A DNA stretch of 64,000 nt from Segatella hominis (GCF_019249725.2 NZ_CP137559.1:477501-541500), one strand, 5' to 3'. Positions 1 to 7,625 are shown, counted from the first letter of the stretch. Numbers and translations: made by a program. The notes: generated from the sequence alone by a model not told the origin.

Positions 1-476
1 ACGGCAAGGCTGTGGAGGCTGATCTGGCTGCCAACAAGGGTTATCTGCCTGTGAAGAATATCAGGAAGGGTGATGTGATCCGCATCCATTTTGATATGCC
101 TGTACGCACGGTTGTGGCTAACGGAAAAGTGGCTGACGACAGAGGCAAGGTGGCAGTAGAGCGTGGTCCATTAGTGTATTGCGCAGAGGCAGTGGATAAT
201 GATGGTGCTCCTGTTCTTCGCTGCGTTGTAGCCAAGAATCCAGCTTTTTCTGTGATAGATGGTTATAGCATTTCAAATACAGAGACTAAGGGTGCTCCTG
301 CGTTCTCAGTGAAGGCTATCCAGACCGCTGCTCAGGTGCTCGATCAGGCTGCTGATGGCAAGGTTTCCGTGAAGAATCAGAAGCTCACTTTGATTCCTTA
401 TTATGCTTGGAATCATAGAGGAGCCAATCAGATGAATGTCTGGTTCTATCAGGATTTGCAGGCTTTGGAGAAGTAG
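1..476 (+). CDS. C-terminal end of a GH127-type glycoside hydrolase (beta-L-arabinofuranosidase-like), 5' truncated by the window
   Basis: The reading frame is open from the first complete codon (base 3) to TAG at 474-476, so the gene starts outside the window. The visible ~157 residues match the C-terminal beta-sandwich of GH127/DUF1680 enzymes: a VERGPLVYCAE segment, then an LIPYYAWNHRG...MNVW ending, both characteristic of that family's tail. GH127 members release L-arabinofuranose from plant glycans, which would suit a gut fibre degrader. The catalytic (alpha/alpha)6 barrel is outside the window, so substrate cannot be judged. The GTG at 12 is an internal Val codon, not a start. Confidence 0.8.
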   Translation, partial: GKAVEADLAANKGYLPVKNIRKGDVIRIHFDMPVRTVVANGKVADDRGKVAVERGPLVYCAEAVDNDGAPVLRCVVAKNPAFSVIDGYSISNTETKGAPAFSVKAIQTAAQVLDQAADGKVSVKNQKLTLIPYYAWNHRGANQMNVWFYQDLQALEK

Positions 477-494
477 GTCTCATCGATTCATTTT

Positions 495-833
495 TTATTC
501 ATCGGATGACACGGAATTTATTCGGAGGTTTCCTGCTGCGGCGATTACTCACGGATTTTCGCGGATGCGACCTGTTCGGTCGATACAGATACCCCCTGAG
601 AGTGGACAAAGCGATTCACCAGAGATCCCATAAAAATCTGTGAAAATCTGTGAAATCTGTGGGACAAAAAACTTCCACGAAGAAAAATCTGCGTCATCTG
701 CGAAATCTGCGTGACAAACTAATAGCAGCTCCTTTGGGGCGCCAGCTATTGGCCAGCGGCCAAATATCTGCGAAAATCCGTGAGTAATCCGAAGAGCAAG
801 AATGTTCCGATAACTCCGTGAAATCCGATGAAG
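495..833. repeat. Mosaic intergenic repeat, copy 1 (inverted relative to copy 2 at 23735-24225)
   Basis: Noncoding DNA built from recurring modules such as ATTACTCACGGATTTTCGCGG, GACCTGTTCGGTCGATACAG, AAATCTGTGAAATCTGTGGG and CTGCGAAATCTGCGTGAC. The same modules occur in the same order on the opposite strand at 23735-24085. A short related piece is seen at 10740-10822. Apparent ORFs inside it are translations of the repeat. Its function is unknown. Confidence 0.85.
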
Positions 834-870
834 AAAAATCGATGAAGAAAAATTTTGATGAAATAAAAAA

Positions 871-908
871 AAAGAGGATGTGTCATGAATTTCTGACACA
901 CCCTCTTT
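871..908 (-). terminator. Intrinsic terminator of the smalltalk gene
   Basis: Stem of about 13 bp with one mismatch (TGTGTCA pairs with TGACACA, AAGAGG with CCTCTT). On the minus strand it is followed by a run of T (AAAAAAAAA on the plus strand at 865-873). It lies 60 bases beyond the minus-strand smalltalk stop codon. The loop ATGAATTTC nearly matches that of the terminator at 36807-36844. Confidence 0.8.
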
Positions 909-967
909 TGGTTTTCAGCCCTTTTCGGCTTTGTCTTTCAGCCTTTGTCGGCTGCACTCATTTGATT

Positions 968-1063
968 TTACAGACTGCACGAAGTAATACCCAAAGTGGT
1001 AGCCAATGCAGTGAGTACGCTGATCGCGATTTGCAGAATTGTTTTCCAAGTTTCTTTCTTCAT
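968..1063 (-). CDS. Smalltalk-type small membrane peptide (31 aa)
   Basis: The minus strand reads ATG at 1063 to TAA at 968, giving MKKETWKTILQIAISVLTAL followed by ATTLGITSCSL. This matches the short Bacteroidota 'smalltalk protein' pattern: KK.TWKTI start, one hydrophobic segment (about residues 9-26) and a TSC end. Such peptides are typically found beside HU-like genes, as here. Function is unknown; the hydrophobic segment suggests membrane association. The leader carries the same CCCTTTAAAAACTAAA motif 4-20 bases ahead of the ATG as the HU gene upstream. Both genes may be co-transcribed from the HU promoter and end at the hairpin at 871-908. Confidence 0.8.
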   Translation of the reverse strand: MKKETWKTILQIAISVLTALATTLGITSCSL

Positions 1064-1141
1064 TTGTTTAGTTTTTAAAGGGTTAATAATGAATGAATTA
1101 GCAGTTTATGCTGCGATTTTGGTGAGAAGGAGAGGTAGGGA

Positions 1142-1762
1142 TTACTTCAAATCATAGGATCCGTCGTCACTTCCGCTTCCCTCAGTGTTGCCACCGGATG
1201 GGTTGCTTCCGCTTCCCTGAGAACCGCCCTGAGAACCGCTTCCCTCGGTTCCTGTGTTAGAACCTCCGCCTTGCGTTGAGCCGCCCTGATTTGGGTCTCC
1301 GCCCTGATTTGGGTCATCGCCATTAGTATTACCGGTATCTTCGGTGTTTTCGTAGGCGTTGTACTCCTCGATACGACACTTCTTGCGAAGTTCTGTGTTG
1401 CTCCAGGACTTGGTATTGCGCAGGATGAGGTGAACGCCCTCTACACTGGCAGCAGAAACCTTGTCCTTAGACTCCACACCCTTGGAAGTCATGCCGATGG
1501 AGAAGAGACCGAGGTCGGCGAAACGTACGCTCTTGCCGTCGAGGATGAGTTCCTGCAGGCAGTCGAGTGTGTCCATCAAAACTCCGTGGACAGTGCCTCG
1601 GGAGTAAGGAGAGTTGTGCTCGGATACGTGGGTCACGAAATCCTCAAAGCTCACTTCTCGGTCGGTTACGGTGGTGGCGTACCACATTTTCTTGTTTGCA
1701 TTTTCTCCACTCTGTGGAGTGCGAGTAATTTTACGATACTTCAATGTTCCTCGTTTTGCCAT
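1142..1762 (-). CDS. HU/IHF-like DNA-binding protein with Gly/Ser/Asn-rich C-terminal tail (206 aa)
   Basis: Residues 1-125 resemble the Bacteroidota HU-like histone family: MAKRGTLKYRKI start, a helical VSFEDFVTHVSEHNS segment, then a beta-rich VRFADLGLFSIGMTSKG stretch and an arm-like VHLILRNTKS. From about residue 140 the chain becomes a disordered repeat tail (DPNQGGDPNQGG, then GSQGGSQGSGSNPSGG). This tail is encoded by near-identical short direct repeats at 1200-1320 and could vary in length. These proteins are expected to bind DNA in the nucleoid, but a specific role is not established. A well-spaced promoter lies about 100 bases upstream, and the leader motif is shared with the smalltalk gene 78 bases downstream. 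Confidence 0.85.
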   Translation of the reverse strand: MAKRGTLKYRKITRTPQSGENANKKMWYATTVTDREVSFEDFVTHVSEHNSPYSRGTVHGVLMDTLDCLQELILDGKSVRFADLGLFSIGMTSKGVESKDKVSAASVEGVHLILRNTKSWSNTELRKKCRIEEYNAYENTEDTGNTNGDDPNQGGDPNQGGSTQGGGSNTGTEGSGSQGGSQGSGSNPSGGNTEGSGSDDGSYDLK

Positions 1763-1862
1763 AATTTTTTAGTTTTTAAAGGGTTAATAATATAAATATG
1801 TGAATGAATTTTTCTCTTTCAGACAGAAGAACCAGTCATGCTTCTTGTTCTGATTTCTGATG

Positions 1863-1894
1863 CAAAGGTACTGCTTTTTTCTTTTGCAGCCAAA
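1863..1894 (-). promoter_or_regulatory. Bacteroidota-type promoter for the HU-like gene
   Basis: On the minus strand, TTTG (1891-1894) and TACCTTTG (1863-1870) are separated by exactly 20 bases, the expected -33/-7 spacing. It leaves a leader of roughly 90-100 nt before the ATG at 1762. Confidence 0.8.
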
Positions 1895-2271
1895 TTAAAT
1901 CGCCGAGTTATGTGAGTTTTGAAAATAATCAAATGTTAAAAACTGTAAAGTATAGTTTTGTGGGGCGCAAATCTATATTTTTCCTTTTCTTAAACTATGT
2001 TTTTTCATATTGTAAGCATTGTTATGTGCCTATATATCAGAATTATACCATCTTGATTATTCCTTTCTTATCTCATTTATCTTTGATTTTACTTTCAATC
2101 TGTAATCTTCTCTGAAAAACTCCTTAGAAACTCAAAAAATCCTTTTTAAAGATACTTGTTTCTTTTTCTCAGATCAAAGCCTGATTTTCTGAAATTCTTT
2201 CCTGTTTTTCAAGAAAATCTTGGTTTTTACTTGAAAATCTTGATTTTTTTCCAAACAAAGAACAGTCTTGA

Positions 2272-2445
2272 GCGATGTCAATTTCAGTTTATTCAGTTTT
2301 TTTTGTGCCTATTATTTTTCGAAACAGAATGTATATTATATTATTATATATATATAATATATAATATAAAAAATATCATTTCAATTAGTAAGTAGAGAGA
2401 TATACCCCTCCGAAAAAAAACTGAATAAACTGAAATTGACATCGC
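2272..2445. repeat. 33-bp perfect inverted repeat flanking a 108-bp AT-rich core
   Basis: Bases 2272-2304 (GCGATGTCAATTTCAGTTTA, then TTCAG and T8) are the exact reverse complement of 2413-2445. The 108-bp core is nearly pure A/T and contains a further palindrome-like TATATAATATATAA tract. The layout resembles a small non-autonomous element or a long hairpin. The arms share 15 bp with a 25-bp sequence at 2524 and inside the primase-like gene at 14018. Confidence 0.85.
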
Positions 2446-2523
2446 ACTGTTTCTATAGTTTTGTAGCTGTGCGATTTCTTGAAAAGTTATTTTTGCTATA
2501 ACATTCAGTCTCCTATCTATCAA

Positions 2524-2548
2524 TGTCAATTTCAGTAATGTCAGTTTA
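2524..2548 (+). repeat. 25-bp direct repeat, copy A (copy B at 14018-14042)
   Basis: ATGTCAATTTCAGTAATGTC plus AGTTT is identical to 14018-14042, where it codes for VNFSNVSF near the end of the primase-like protein. Here it is noncoding; the corresponding frame hits a stop just upstream. It is probably a relic of a related gene's 3' end. Confidence 0.75.
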
Positions 2549-2576
2549 TTTTTTTTAACCAGAAAAGCATGGTCTT

Positions 2577-2845
2577 TAACCAAAGTCTGTCTTGAACAGG
2601 TTGGCATAAGCATAGTTGTCTGAATAAATGTTCAATACGTACCTACGTGACGTCTTAATCCATTTTGCAGGAACAGAGATGAACTTGAACACAAAGGTCT
2701 TGATTCTGCTGGTGGCACGCAATCCAATTCACGGGTTTTCAATCTCTGCATAATAGCTTTGTAGAAGTTACGTTCATGTCATCGAAGATGCGTTCCTTGC
2801 CACCACAAAGATATACGCACATCAGAAGATAAGTGAAATTTCTGA
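2577..2845 (-). pseudogene. Relic of an IS transposase (IS4/IS1380-like DDE type), C-terminal part only
   Basis: The minus strand, read with two frameshifts, gives CGGKERIFDDMN, then NFYKAIMQRLKTRE, then LRATSRIKTFVFKFISVPAK leading to WIKTSRRYVLNIYSD and ending LFKTDFG-stop at 2577. This matches the end of DDE transposases of the IS4/IS1380 type. A stretch of about 30 residues normally found between the first two blocks is missing, and no N-terminal catalytic part remains. It is a decayed, immobile remnant, not a gene. The surrounding 1770-2985 interval is otherwise AT-rich and without supported genes. Confidence 0.75.
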
Positions 2846-2985
2846 CATGGCAAAATCCTGAGCAACTTTTTTGTTGCTCAGGTGCTTATAAAAAACATTT
2901 AAATTATAGTGTTGCGGAAATAAGGAATGTATCAAAGTTTTAAAATGATATTTTGTGGGATGAATTGCAAAAACTTGGCAAAAAG

Positions 2986-3017
2986 TTTGGAAGATACCAG
3001 ATAATTTCTTATATTTG
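2986..3017 (+). promoter_or_regulatory. Promoter for the mntA-hepT pair
   Basis: TTTG (2986-2989), 20-base spacer, TATATTTG (3010-3017). Transcription would begin about 15 bases before the ATG at 3039, which favours that start over the in-frame TTG at 3015. Confidence 0.8.
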
Positions 3018-3038
3018 CACTGTTTAAAGATAGGTGTT

Positions 3039-3338
3039 ATGAGAACAGTTCAAGATTATATAGCAATAATAAGGCAAAATAGTTCCAAGATTACTAGAGA
3101 TTTTGGAATCAAGACCTTGCGCATTTTTGGTTCCGTATCACGAAATGAGCAAACAGAGCAAAGCGATTTGGATATTTGTGTAGAAACAGAAACTCCTAAT
3201 CCATTTTTATTGGCCGACTTGAAAGAGTTTTTAGAGGGCTTGTTCAAGTGCTCAGTTGATGTAGTGCGTATTCACAAAAACATGAATCCTTTCTTTAAAT
3301 CAAGAATTGAACGGGATGGAATCTATGCAATTCGATAA
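3039..3338 (+). CDS. mntA: MntA-type minimal nucleotidyltransferase antitoxin
   Basis: A 99-residue single-domain nucleotidyltransferase with the canonical MNT motif GSX10DXD intact: G31-S32 and D43-L-D45 (GSVSRNEQTEQSDLDI). In the studied MntA/HepT pairs, the MNT protein transfers AMP groups to a tyrosine next to the toxin's RNase motif and so silences it. The ATG at 3039 sits about 15 bases after the predicted transcription start. The 3' end overlaps the hepT start by about 20 bases, so the two genes are translationally coupled in the antitoxin-first order. Nothing looks damaged. Base composition is AT-rich like the surrounding relic zone, in keeping with a mobile toxin-antitoxin module. 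Confidence 0.88.
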   Translation: MRTVQDYIAIIRQNSSKITRDFGIKTLRIFGSVSRNEQTEQSDLDICVETETPNPFLLADLKEFLEGLFKCSVDVVRIHKNMNPFFKSRIERDGIYAIR

Positions 3339-3714
3339 GTATGTAGCATTGGATATACTTAATAGAGTGCATATTTCTATTGAGCATATAGAAGAGCGTT
3401 CACAACCTTATCATTGTGGCGATGATTTTCTGATGTCTTCTACTGGTGTAGCAATTCTTGATTCCATATGTATGCAATTTATTGCTATAGGAGAAAGTTT
3501 AAAGGGACTTGATAAGGTTACTAGAGGAGAACTCCTTACAACTCATCCTGAAATTGATTGGAAAAATGTGAAAGGGTTACGTGATATCATAGCTCATCAT
3601 TATTTTGAGATTGATGCCGATCAGATTTGGTGGATTATAGAAAATGAGTTGCAACCTTTGAAAAAGGCAATTCAGGAAATGATAGAATCTTTAAAACGGA
3701 TACTTGATGAGTAA
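3316..3714 (+). CDS. hepT: HepT-type HEPN RNase toxin (DUF86)
   Basis: About 132 residues, all helical, with the HEPN ribonuclease motif RX4HXY in the form RDIIAHHY (R89, H94, Y96 counted from the ATG at 3316). The Tyr is the residue that MntA modifies in characterised pairs, so the neutralisation site is preserved. ATG at 3316 or 3325 are both possible starts; both lie inside the end of mntA. HepT toxins cut RNA, likely tRNA, as homodimers in the cytoplasm and are often linked to phage defence or stabilisation of mobile DNA. A second, broken HepT fragment of a different subtype lies at 53171-53300. Confidence 0.88.
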   Translation: MESMQFDKYVALDILNRVHISIEHIEERSQPYHCGDDFLMSSTGVAILDSICMQFIAIGESLKGLDKVTRGELLTTHPEIDWKNVKGLRDIIAHHYFEIDADQIWWIIENELQPLKKAIQEMIESLKRILDE

Positions 3715-3903
3715 TGTCAGGTAGCCGTTTTGTCATTTCGTACTTTCAGCCCCCCATTTCATACATTTATCCCCTTTTTAAGGGACTATTTGAGTGTAAA
3801 GGTAAAAGATTAATTAATGTGTCCAATTTTATTGGCCACTAATTTTTCTTTATAGAAAACTGATTATTTTTCATTCTAAAAAACAGAAAAAACTGCCTTA
3901 AGA

Positions 3904-3935
3904 CTTGCAAGTTTAGAAAATAAACCGTATCTTTG
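3904..3935 (+). promoter_or_regulatory. Promoter upstream of the orphan Rpn C-terminal ORF
   Basis: CTTG (3904-3907, one base off TTTG), 20-base spacer, TATCTTTG (3928-3935). It predicts an ~80-nt leader for the ORF at 4023. Apart from this, the 308-base gap 3715-4022 holds nothing recognisable. Confidence 0.65.
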
Positions 3936-4022
3936 CCCTCAGAATGCAATCAAGTGCGTACAAGCGCGAACAAAATTTAAAATATTAACAAATTTGATTG
4001 TTGGATATATATAATTAAGAAT

Positions 4023-4439
4023 ATGGAAAAGTTGAAGGAAATGCCTTTTGTGGACAAAAATCCAGTCTTCCGTATGCTGGCTGAGATAGGTGACCTCAGA
4101 AAGCTCACTCCTGAGGAGCGAGAGCTATATGACGAGGACATCAAGGTGATGCGTGACCTGTATGCCACCCAAAAATGGGAGGAGGAGCAGAAGCGCATGG
4201 AAATAGAAAAGGGAAGAGCTGAAGGAAGAGAGCAAGGTAGAGCTGAAGGAAGAGCTGAAGGTAGAGCTGAAGGAAGAGAGCAAGGTAGAGCTGAAGGCAG
4301 AGCTGAAGGAAGAGAGCAAGGAAGAGCTGAAGGAAAACTCGAAATTGCCAAGAATCTTCTTGCCATGGGTATACCTATGGATAAGGTTGTTCAGGCTTCG
4401 GGGCTGACAGAGGAGCAGATATCTGCCTTGATGAATTAG
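4023..4439 (+). CDS. Stand-alone C-terminal piece of an Rpn/PDDEXK-family nuclease (138 aa), possible RpnS-like protein
   Basis: The 138 residues match only the C-terminal third of Rpn (PD-(D/E)XK 'transposase' family) proteins: a segment LKEMPFVDKNPVFRMLAEIG and KLTPEERELYDEDIKVMRD, a charged GRAEG/GREQG repeat tract (about residues 64-103), and a terminal IAKNLLAMGIPMDKVVQASG-type helix pair. The N-terminal nuclease domain is absent upstream, yet a good promoter and an ATG are present and the frame is intact. In E. coli, rpn genes also make a short C-terminal product (RpnS) from an internal start that blocks the full-length toxin. This ORF resembles that part alone. It may be a functional orphan inhibitor or simply a truncated leftover. 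Confidence 0.65.
   Translation: MEKLKEMPFVDKNPVFRMLAEIGDLRKLTPEERELYDEDIKVMRDLYATQKWEEEQKRMEIEKGRAEGREQGRAEGRAEGRAEGREQGRAEGRAEGREQGRAEGKLEIAKNLLAMGIPMDKVVQASGLTEEQISALMN
4212..4331 (+). repeat. Ten 12-bp tandem repeats inside the Rpn-like ORF
   Basis: Ten consecutive 12-base units of two main types, GGWAGAGCTGAA (GRAE) and GGAAGAGAGCAA (GREQ). Copy changes would alter tract length by four residues per unit without shifting the frame. Confidence 0.9.
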
Positions 4440-4486
4440 AAATTTAATGAATTTGAAATATTAATAGACTGAAATAAAGATGAAGA

Positions 4487-4535
4487 GGACGCATCATAGT
4501 GATGTAATATTATATCTTTTGGTGTGTCCTTTTCT
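4487..4535 (+). terminator. Terminator after the Rpn-like ORF
   Basis: AGGACGCATCA (4487-4497) pairs with TGGTGTGTCCT (4521-4531), 11 bp with two G-T pairs, followed by TTTC. It lies 48 bases after the stop codon. Confidence 0.6.
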
Positions 4536-4590
4536 GATAAAATTATTTGTTTTTTTAGATGTTTTTATAGTGCTAATGATTTATTGCAAG

Positions 4591-4612
4591 ACTCCACTTT
4601 TTAAAGTGGAGT
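4591..4612. promoter_or_regulatory. 10-bp palindrome ahead of the lipoprotein gene
   Basis: ACTCCACTTT and AAAGTGGAGT are perfect complements with only TT between them, 26 bases before the ATG at 4639. The minimal loop favours a DNA-binding site over an RNA hairpin. No T-run follows. Confidence 0.45.
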
Positions 4613-4638
4613 TATAGATAAAATCATATAGAATAAAG

Positions 4639-5121
4639 ATGAAGGAATTAGTGGGTATTATATTATTGACAGTTTTGGTAGTATTTGGTTCATGCAACTC
4701 CAATACTAATGTGTCTCTTGTGGGAACATCTCCGCAACTATTTGATGTATGCCAAGTAAGCACAGGTAATCCTGACTATAGAAATAAAGAGTTGTTTATA
4801 AACGAATTGAAAAGAAAATGTAAATATCCTATTGAGTTTCAAAAAAATAATTTGGAGGCATACGTTGCTGTTGAATACAAGACAGACCAACGAGGATATA
4901 TTGTAAAAAAAAGAGTGGTTATTTGCGACAATAAAAAATTCAAAAAGATAACATTGGAAATATTCAATCAAGTTAAAACTCTCAAAATAGCCACAACAGA
5001 GAAAATAGATACAATCTACTTCCAATACAAGATACAAGGTTCACCAACTTTAATCCATTCAAAAGTAGATGTCAAGATTATCGGCTATGGCAGCAGTAAT
5101 AAATCAGTTTTAATGAAGTAA
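4639..5121 (+). CDS. Putative lipoprotein with a TonB-C-terminal-like domain (160 aa)
   Basis: The N-terminus is a lipoprotein signal: MKEL, a hydrophobic core (residues 4-16) and the lipobox-like VVFGSC with Cys19 as the predicted modified residue. The segment around residues 70-130 (YPIEFQKNNLEAYVAVEYKT, QRGYIVKKRVVI, then IFNQVKTLKI) has the strand-helix-strand order of TonB C-terminal domains common in Bacteroidota periplasmic proteins. There is no TonB Pro-rich spacer and no ExbBD neighbours, so it is unlikely to be the main energy transducer. Role unknown. Codon use is AT-rich compared with hppA downstream, suggesting recent acquisition together with the toxin-antitoxin region. Confidence 0.55.
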   Translation: MKELVGIILLTVLVVFGSCNSNTNVSLVGTSPQLFDVCQVSTGNPDYRNKELFINELKRKCKYPIEFQKNNLEAYVAVEYKTDQRGYIVKKRVVICDNKKFKKITLEIFNQVKTLKIATTEKIDTIYFQYKIQGSPTLIHSKVDVKIIGYGSSNKSVLMK

Positions 5122-5302
5122 CTCGATTTGTCATAATTCACTACTGTCCAATAAAAAAAGGCAATTCAAAATTGCATTTACGAGCCTGTTTTTGGCTTAT
5201 TTTTGCTGTTTAACTTTCAAATTGATAGTGCTCTGACTTTTCAAGTGGGCTCAGTCAATCTTTTAAAATTAAGATAATTAGAAACCCTATAAATATACCA
5301 TT

Positions 5303-7507
5303 ATGAACAACATTCCGACCGTATTTTGGCTCATCCCGATAGCCAGTATCGTAGCATTGGGCATGGCCTGGTTCTTCTTCTGCAGCATGATGAAAGAGGA
5401 TGAGGGAACCGAGAGAATGAAAGAGATTGCGATGCATGTGAGAAAAGGTGCTATGGCTTATCTCAAGCAGCAGTACAAGGTGGTAACCATCGTCTTTGCG
5501 GTGCTCGCCATCATCTTCGCCTTCATGGCCTATGTGCTCAAGGTGCAGAATCCATGGGTGCCTTTCGCTTTCCTTACAGGCGGTCTCTTCTCCGGACTGG
5601 CTGGCTTCTTCGGTATGAAAACGGCTACTTATGCTTCTGCACGTACTGCCAATGGAGCGCGTACGGGACTGGACAAGGGACTGAGGATAGCCTTCCGCAG
5701 CGGTGCCGTCATGGGACTCGTCGTGGTGGGGCTCGGATTGCTCGATATCGCCATCTGGTTTATTGTTCTTAATGCCGTATATCAGGGCGAATCCACAGCC
5801 CTCGTCACCATCACCACTACCATGCTTACCTTTGGTATGGGTGCTTCCACGCAGGCGCTCTTTGCCCGTGTGGGCGGCGGTATCTATACCAAGGCTGCCG
5901 ATGTGGGTGCCGACCTTGTGGGCAAGGTGGAGGCGAATATTCCGGAGGACGATCCGCGCAACCCTGCTACCATCGCAGACAATGTGGGCGATAATGTGGG
6001 CGATGTGGCTGGTATGGGAGCCGACCTCTACGAGAGTTATTGCGGCTCTATTCTCTCTACGGCAGCCTTGGGTGCTACGGCATTTGCCATGAACGGCGAT
6101 ATGCAGTTGCGTGCCGTCATCGCCCCTATGATCATCGCTGCCATCGGTATCTTCCTTTCCCTCATCGGTATCTATCTGGTACGTACGAAGGATGGTGCTT
6201 CTATGAAGGATTTACTACATTCGCTTGGATTGGGAACCAATGTGAGTGCCCTGCTCATTGCCGTGGCCACCTTTGTGATTCTCTATCTCTTGGGCATCGA
6301 AAACTGGCTCGGACTTTCCTTCTCTGTGATCAGCGGACTGGTGGCTGGTGTCATCATCGGTCAGGCTACTGAGTATTATACCTCTCAGAGTTACAAGCCT
6401 ACGCAGAAGATAGCCGAGGCTTCGCAGACGGGTCCTGCCACCGTGATCATCAAGGGTATCGGTACGGGCATGATTTCCACGATGATACCTGTGGTCACCA
6501 TTTCTGTGGCCATCATGCTGAGTTATCTCTGCGCCAACGGATTTGATATGTCGCTCTCAGCCAAGTCTATCAGCACCGGTCTCTATGGTATCGGTATAGC
6601 AGCTGTGGGCATGCTATCTACGTTGGGCATCACCCTTGCCACCGATGCTTATGGTCCTATCGCCGACAATGCGGGCGGTAATGCCGAGATGAGCGGGTTA
6701 GGCAAGGAGGTGAGAGAGCGTACGGATGCACTGGATGCCTTGGGCAATACCACTGCTGCTACCGGAAAGGGATTTGCCATCGGTTCTGCAGCTCTCACGG
6801 CTTTAGCGCTGTTGGCTTCTTATATAGAGGAAATCAAGATAGCCATGATCCGGGCGGTGGAGAATGGAAAGCAGTATGTGGATGCGGCTGGAAATGTCTT
6901 CGACCCTATGAATGCCTCTACCATCGACTTTATCAATTTCTTCCAGGTAAACCTGATCAATCCGAAGGTGCTCGTGGGAGCCTTCCTGGGTGCGATGGCA
7001 GCCTTCCTGTTCTGTGGACTCACGATGGGTGCCGTGGGCAGGGCTGCGGAATCGATGGTGCAGGAGGTGCGCCGCCAGTTCCGTGAAATCAAGGGAATCC
7101 TGGAGGGCAAGGCTACTCCCGACTATGGCAGGTGTGTGGAAATCAGTACGCGCAGTGCCCAGCGGGAGATGATTATTCCTTCGCTGCTGGCCATCGTGAT
7201 ACCCATCGTGGTGGGGCTGGTATTAGGTGTAGCGGGCGTATTAGGTCTGCTCACTGGCGGATTGGCAGCCGGATTTACGCTGGCTGTGTTCATGTCTAAT
7301 TCGGGTGGTGCCTGGGATAATGCGAAGAAGATGATCGAGGAGGGCAGTTTCGGCGGCAAGGGTAGCGAGCATCACAAGGCTACCATCGTGGGCGATACTG
7401 TGGGCGATCCGTTCAAGGATACTTCCGGTCCTTCGCTGAATATCCTCATCAAGCTCATGTCGATGGTGAGCATCGTAATGGCGGGACTTACTATCGCCTT
7501 CCTGTAG
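5303..7507 (+). CDS. hppA: Membrane-bound ion-pumping pyrophosphatase (Na+ and/or H+), K+-dependent type
   Basis: 734 residues with about 16 membrane segments, the normal length for bacterial M-PPases. It couples hydrolysis of cytoplasmic pyrophosphate to pumping of Na+ and/or H+ out of the cell. All signature parts are present: ADVGADLVGKVE (about 200), EDDPRNPATIADNVGDNVGD and AGMGADL (216-245), DNAGGNAEMSG (about 455) and the C-terminal GGAWDNAKK...GDTVGDPFKDTSGPS (670-715). In GNTTAATGKG (about 480-489) the Ala and Gly at the two diagnostic positions mark the K+-dependent subfamily, where K+-independent pumps have Lys and Thr. Bacteroides and Prevotella enzymes of this group pump Na+ (some also H+), but ion choice is inferred, not seen. 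It is transcribed alone and ends at a terminator at 7577. Confidence 0.95.
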   Translation: MNNIPTVFWLIPIASIVALGMAWFFFCSMMKEDEGTERMKEIAMHVRKGAMAYLKQQYKVVTIVFAVLAIIFAFMAYVLKVQNPWVPFAFLTGGLFSGLAGFFGMKTATYASARTANGARTGLDKGLRIAFRSGAVMGLVVVGLGLLDIAIWFIVLNAVYQGESTALVTITTTMLTFGMGASTQALFARVGGGIYTKAADVGADLVGKVEANIPEDDPRNPATIADNVGDNVGDVAGMGADLYESYCGSILSTAALGATAFAMNGDMQLRAVIAPMIIAAIGIFLSLIGIYLVRTKDGASMKDLLHSLGLGTNVSALLIAVATFVILYLLGIENWLGLSFSVISGLVAGVIIGQATEYYTSQSYKPTQKIAEASQTGPATVIIKGIGTGMISTMIPVVTISVAIMLSYLCANGFDMSLSAKSISTGLYGIGIAAVGMLSTLGITLATDAYGPIADNAGGNAEMSGLGKEVRERTDALDALGNTTAATGKGFAIGSAALTALALLASYIEEIKIAMIRAVENGKQYVDAAGNVFDPMNASTIDFINFFQVNLINPKVLVGAFLGAMAAFLFCGLTMGAVGRAAESMVQEVRRQFREIKGILEGKATPDYGRCVEISTRSAQREMIIPSLLAIVIPIVVGLVLGVAGVLGLLTGGLAAGFTLAVFMSNSGGAWDNAKKMIEEGSFGGKGSEHHKATIVGDTVGDPFKDTSGPSLNILIKLMSMVSIVMAGLTIAFL

Positions 7508-7576
7508 GATGAAAAAGCTTGAATGAAATCTTATTTGTAGGATGAAAGCTTGAATGAAAGATTTCCTAATATTGAT

Positions 7577-7625
7577 ATCCCCCTGCAGTTTCCGATTTGC
7601 CTCGATACTGTGAAGGGGGATTTTT
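7577..7625 (+). terminator. Terminator of hppA
   Basis: ATCCCCCT (7577-7584) pairs with AGGGGGAT (7614-7621), followed by TTTTATT. Between the stop codon and the stem, a 23-base segment (TAGGATGAAAGCTTGAATGAAA) occurs twice, the first copy starting in the stop codon. Confidence 0.7.

Noticed and set aside
549..899. Minus-strand 116-codon ORF in the mosaic repeat
   Set aside because: It translates the repeat modules (ADFADDADF-type text) that recur noncoding at 23.7-24.2 kb; there is no promoter, no family match, and it overlaps the terminator.
1912..2395. Plus-strand ORFs of 67 and 79 codons in the AT-rich gap
   Set aside because: Composition is Phe/Leu/Ile-rich as expected from random AT-rich DNA; one overlaps the 33-bp inverted repeat, and no promoter fits.
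4125..4366. Antisense Ser/Phe or Leu/Pro-rich ORFs opposite the Rpn-like gene
   Set aside because: They are shadows of the 12-bp tandem repeats on the sense strand.
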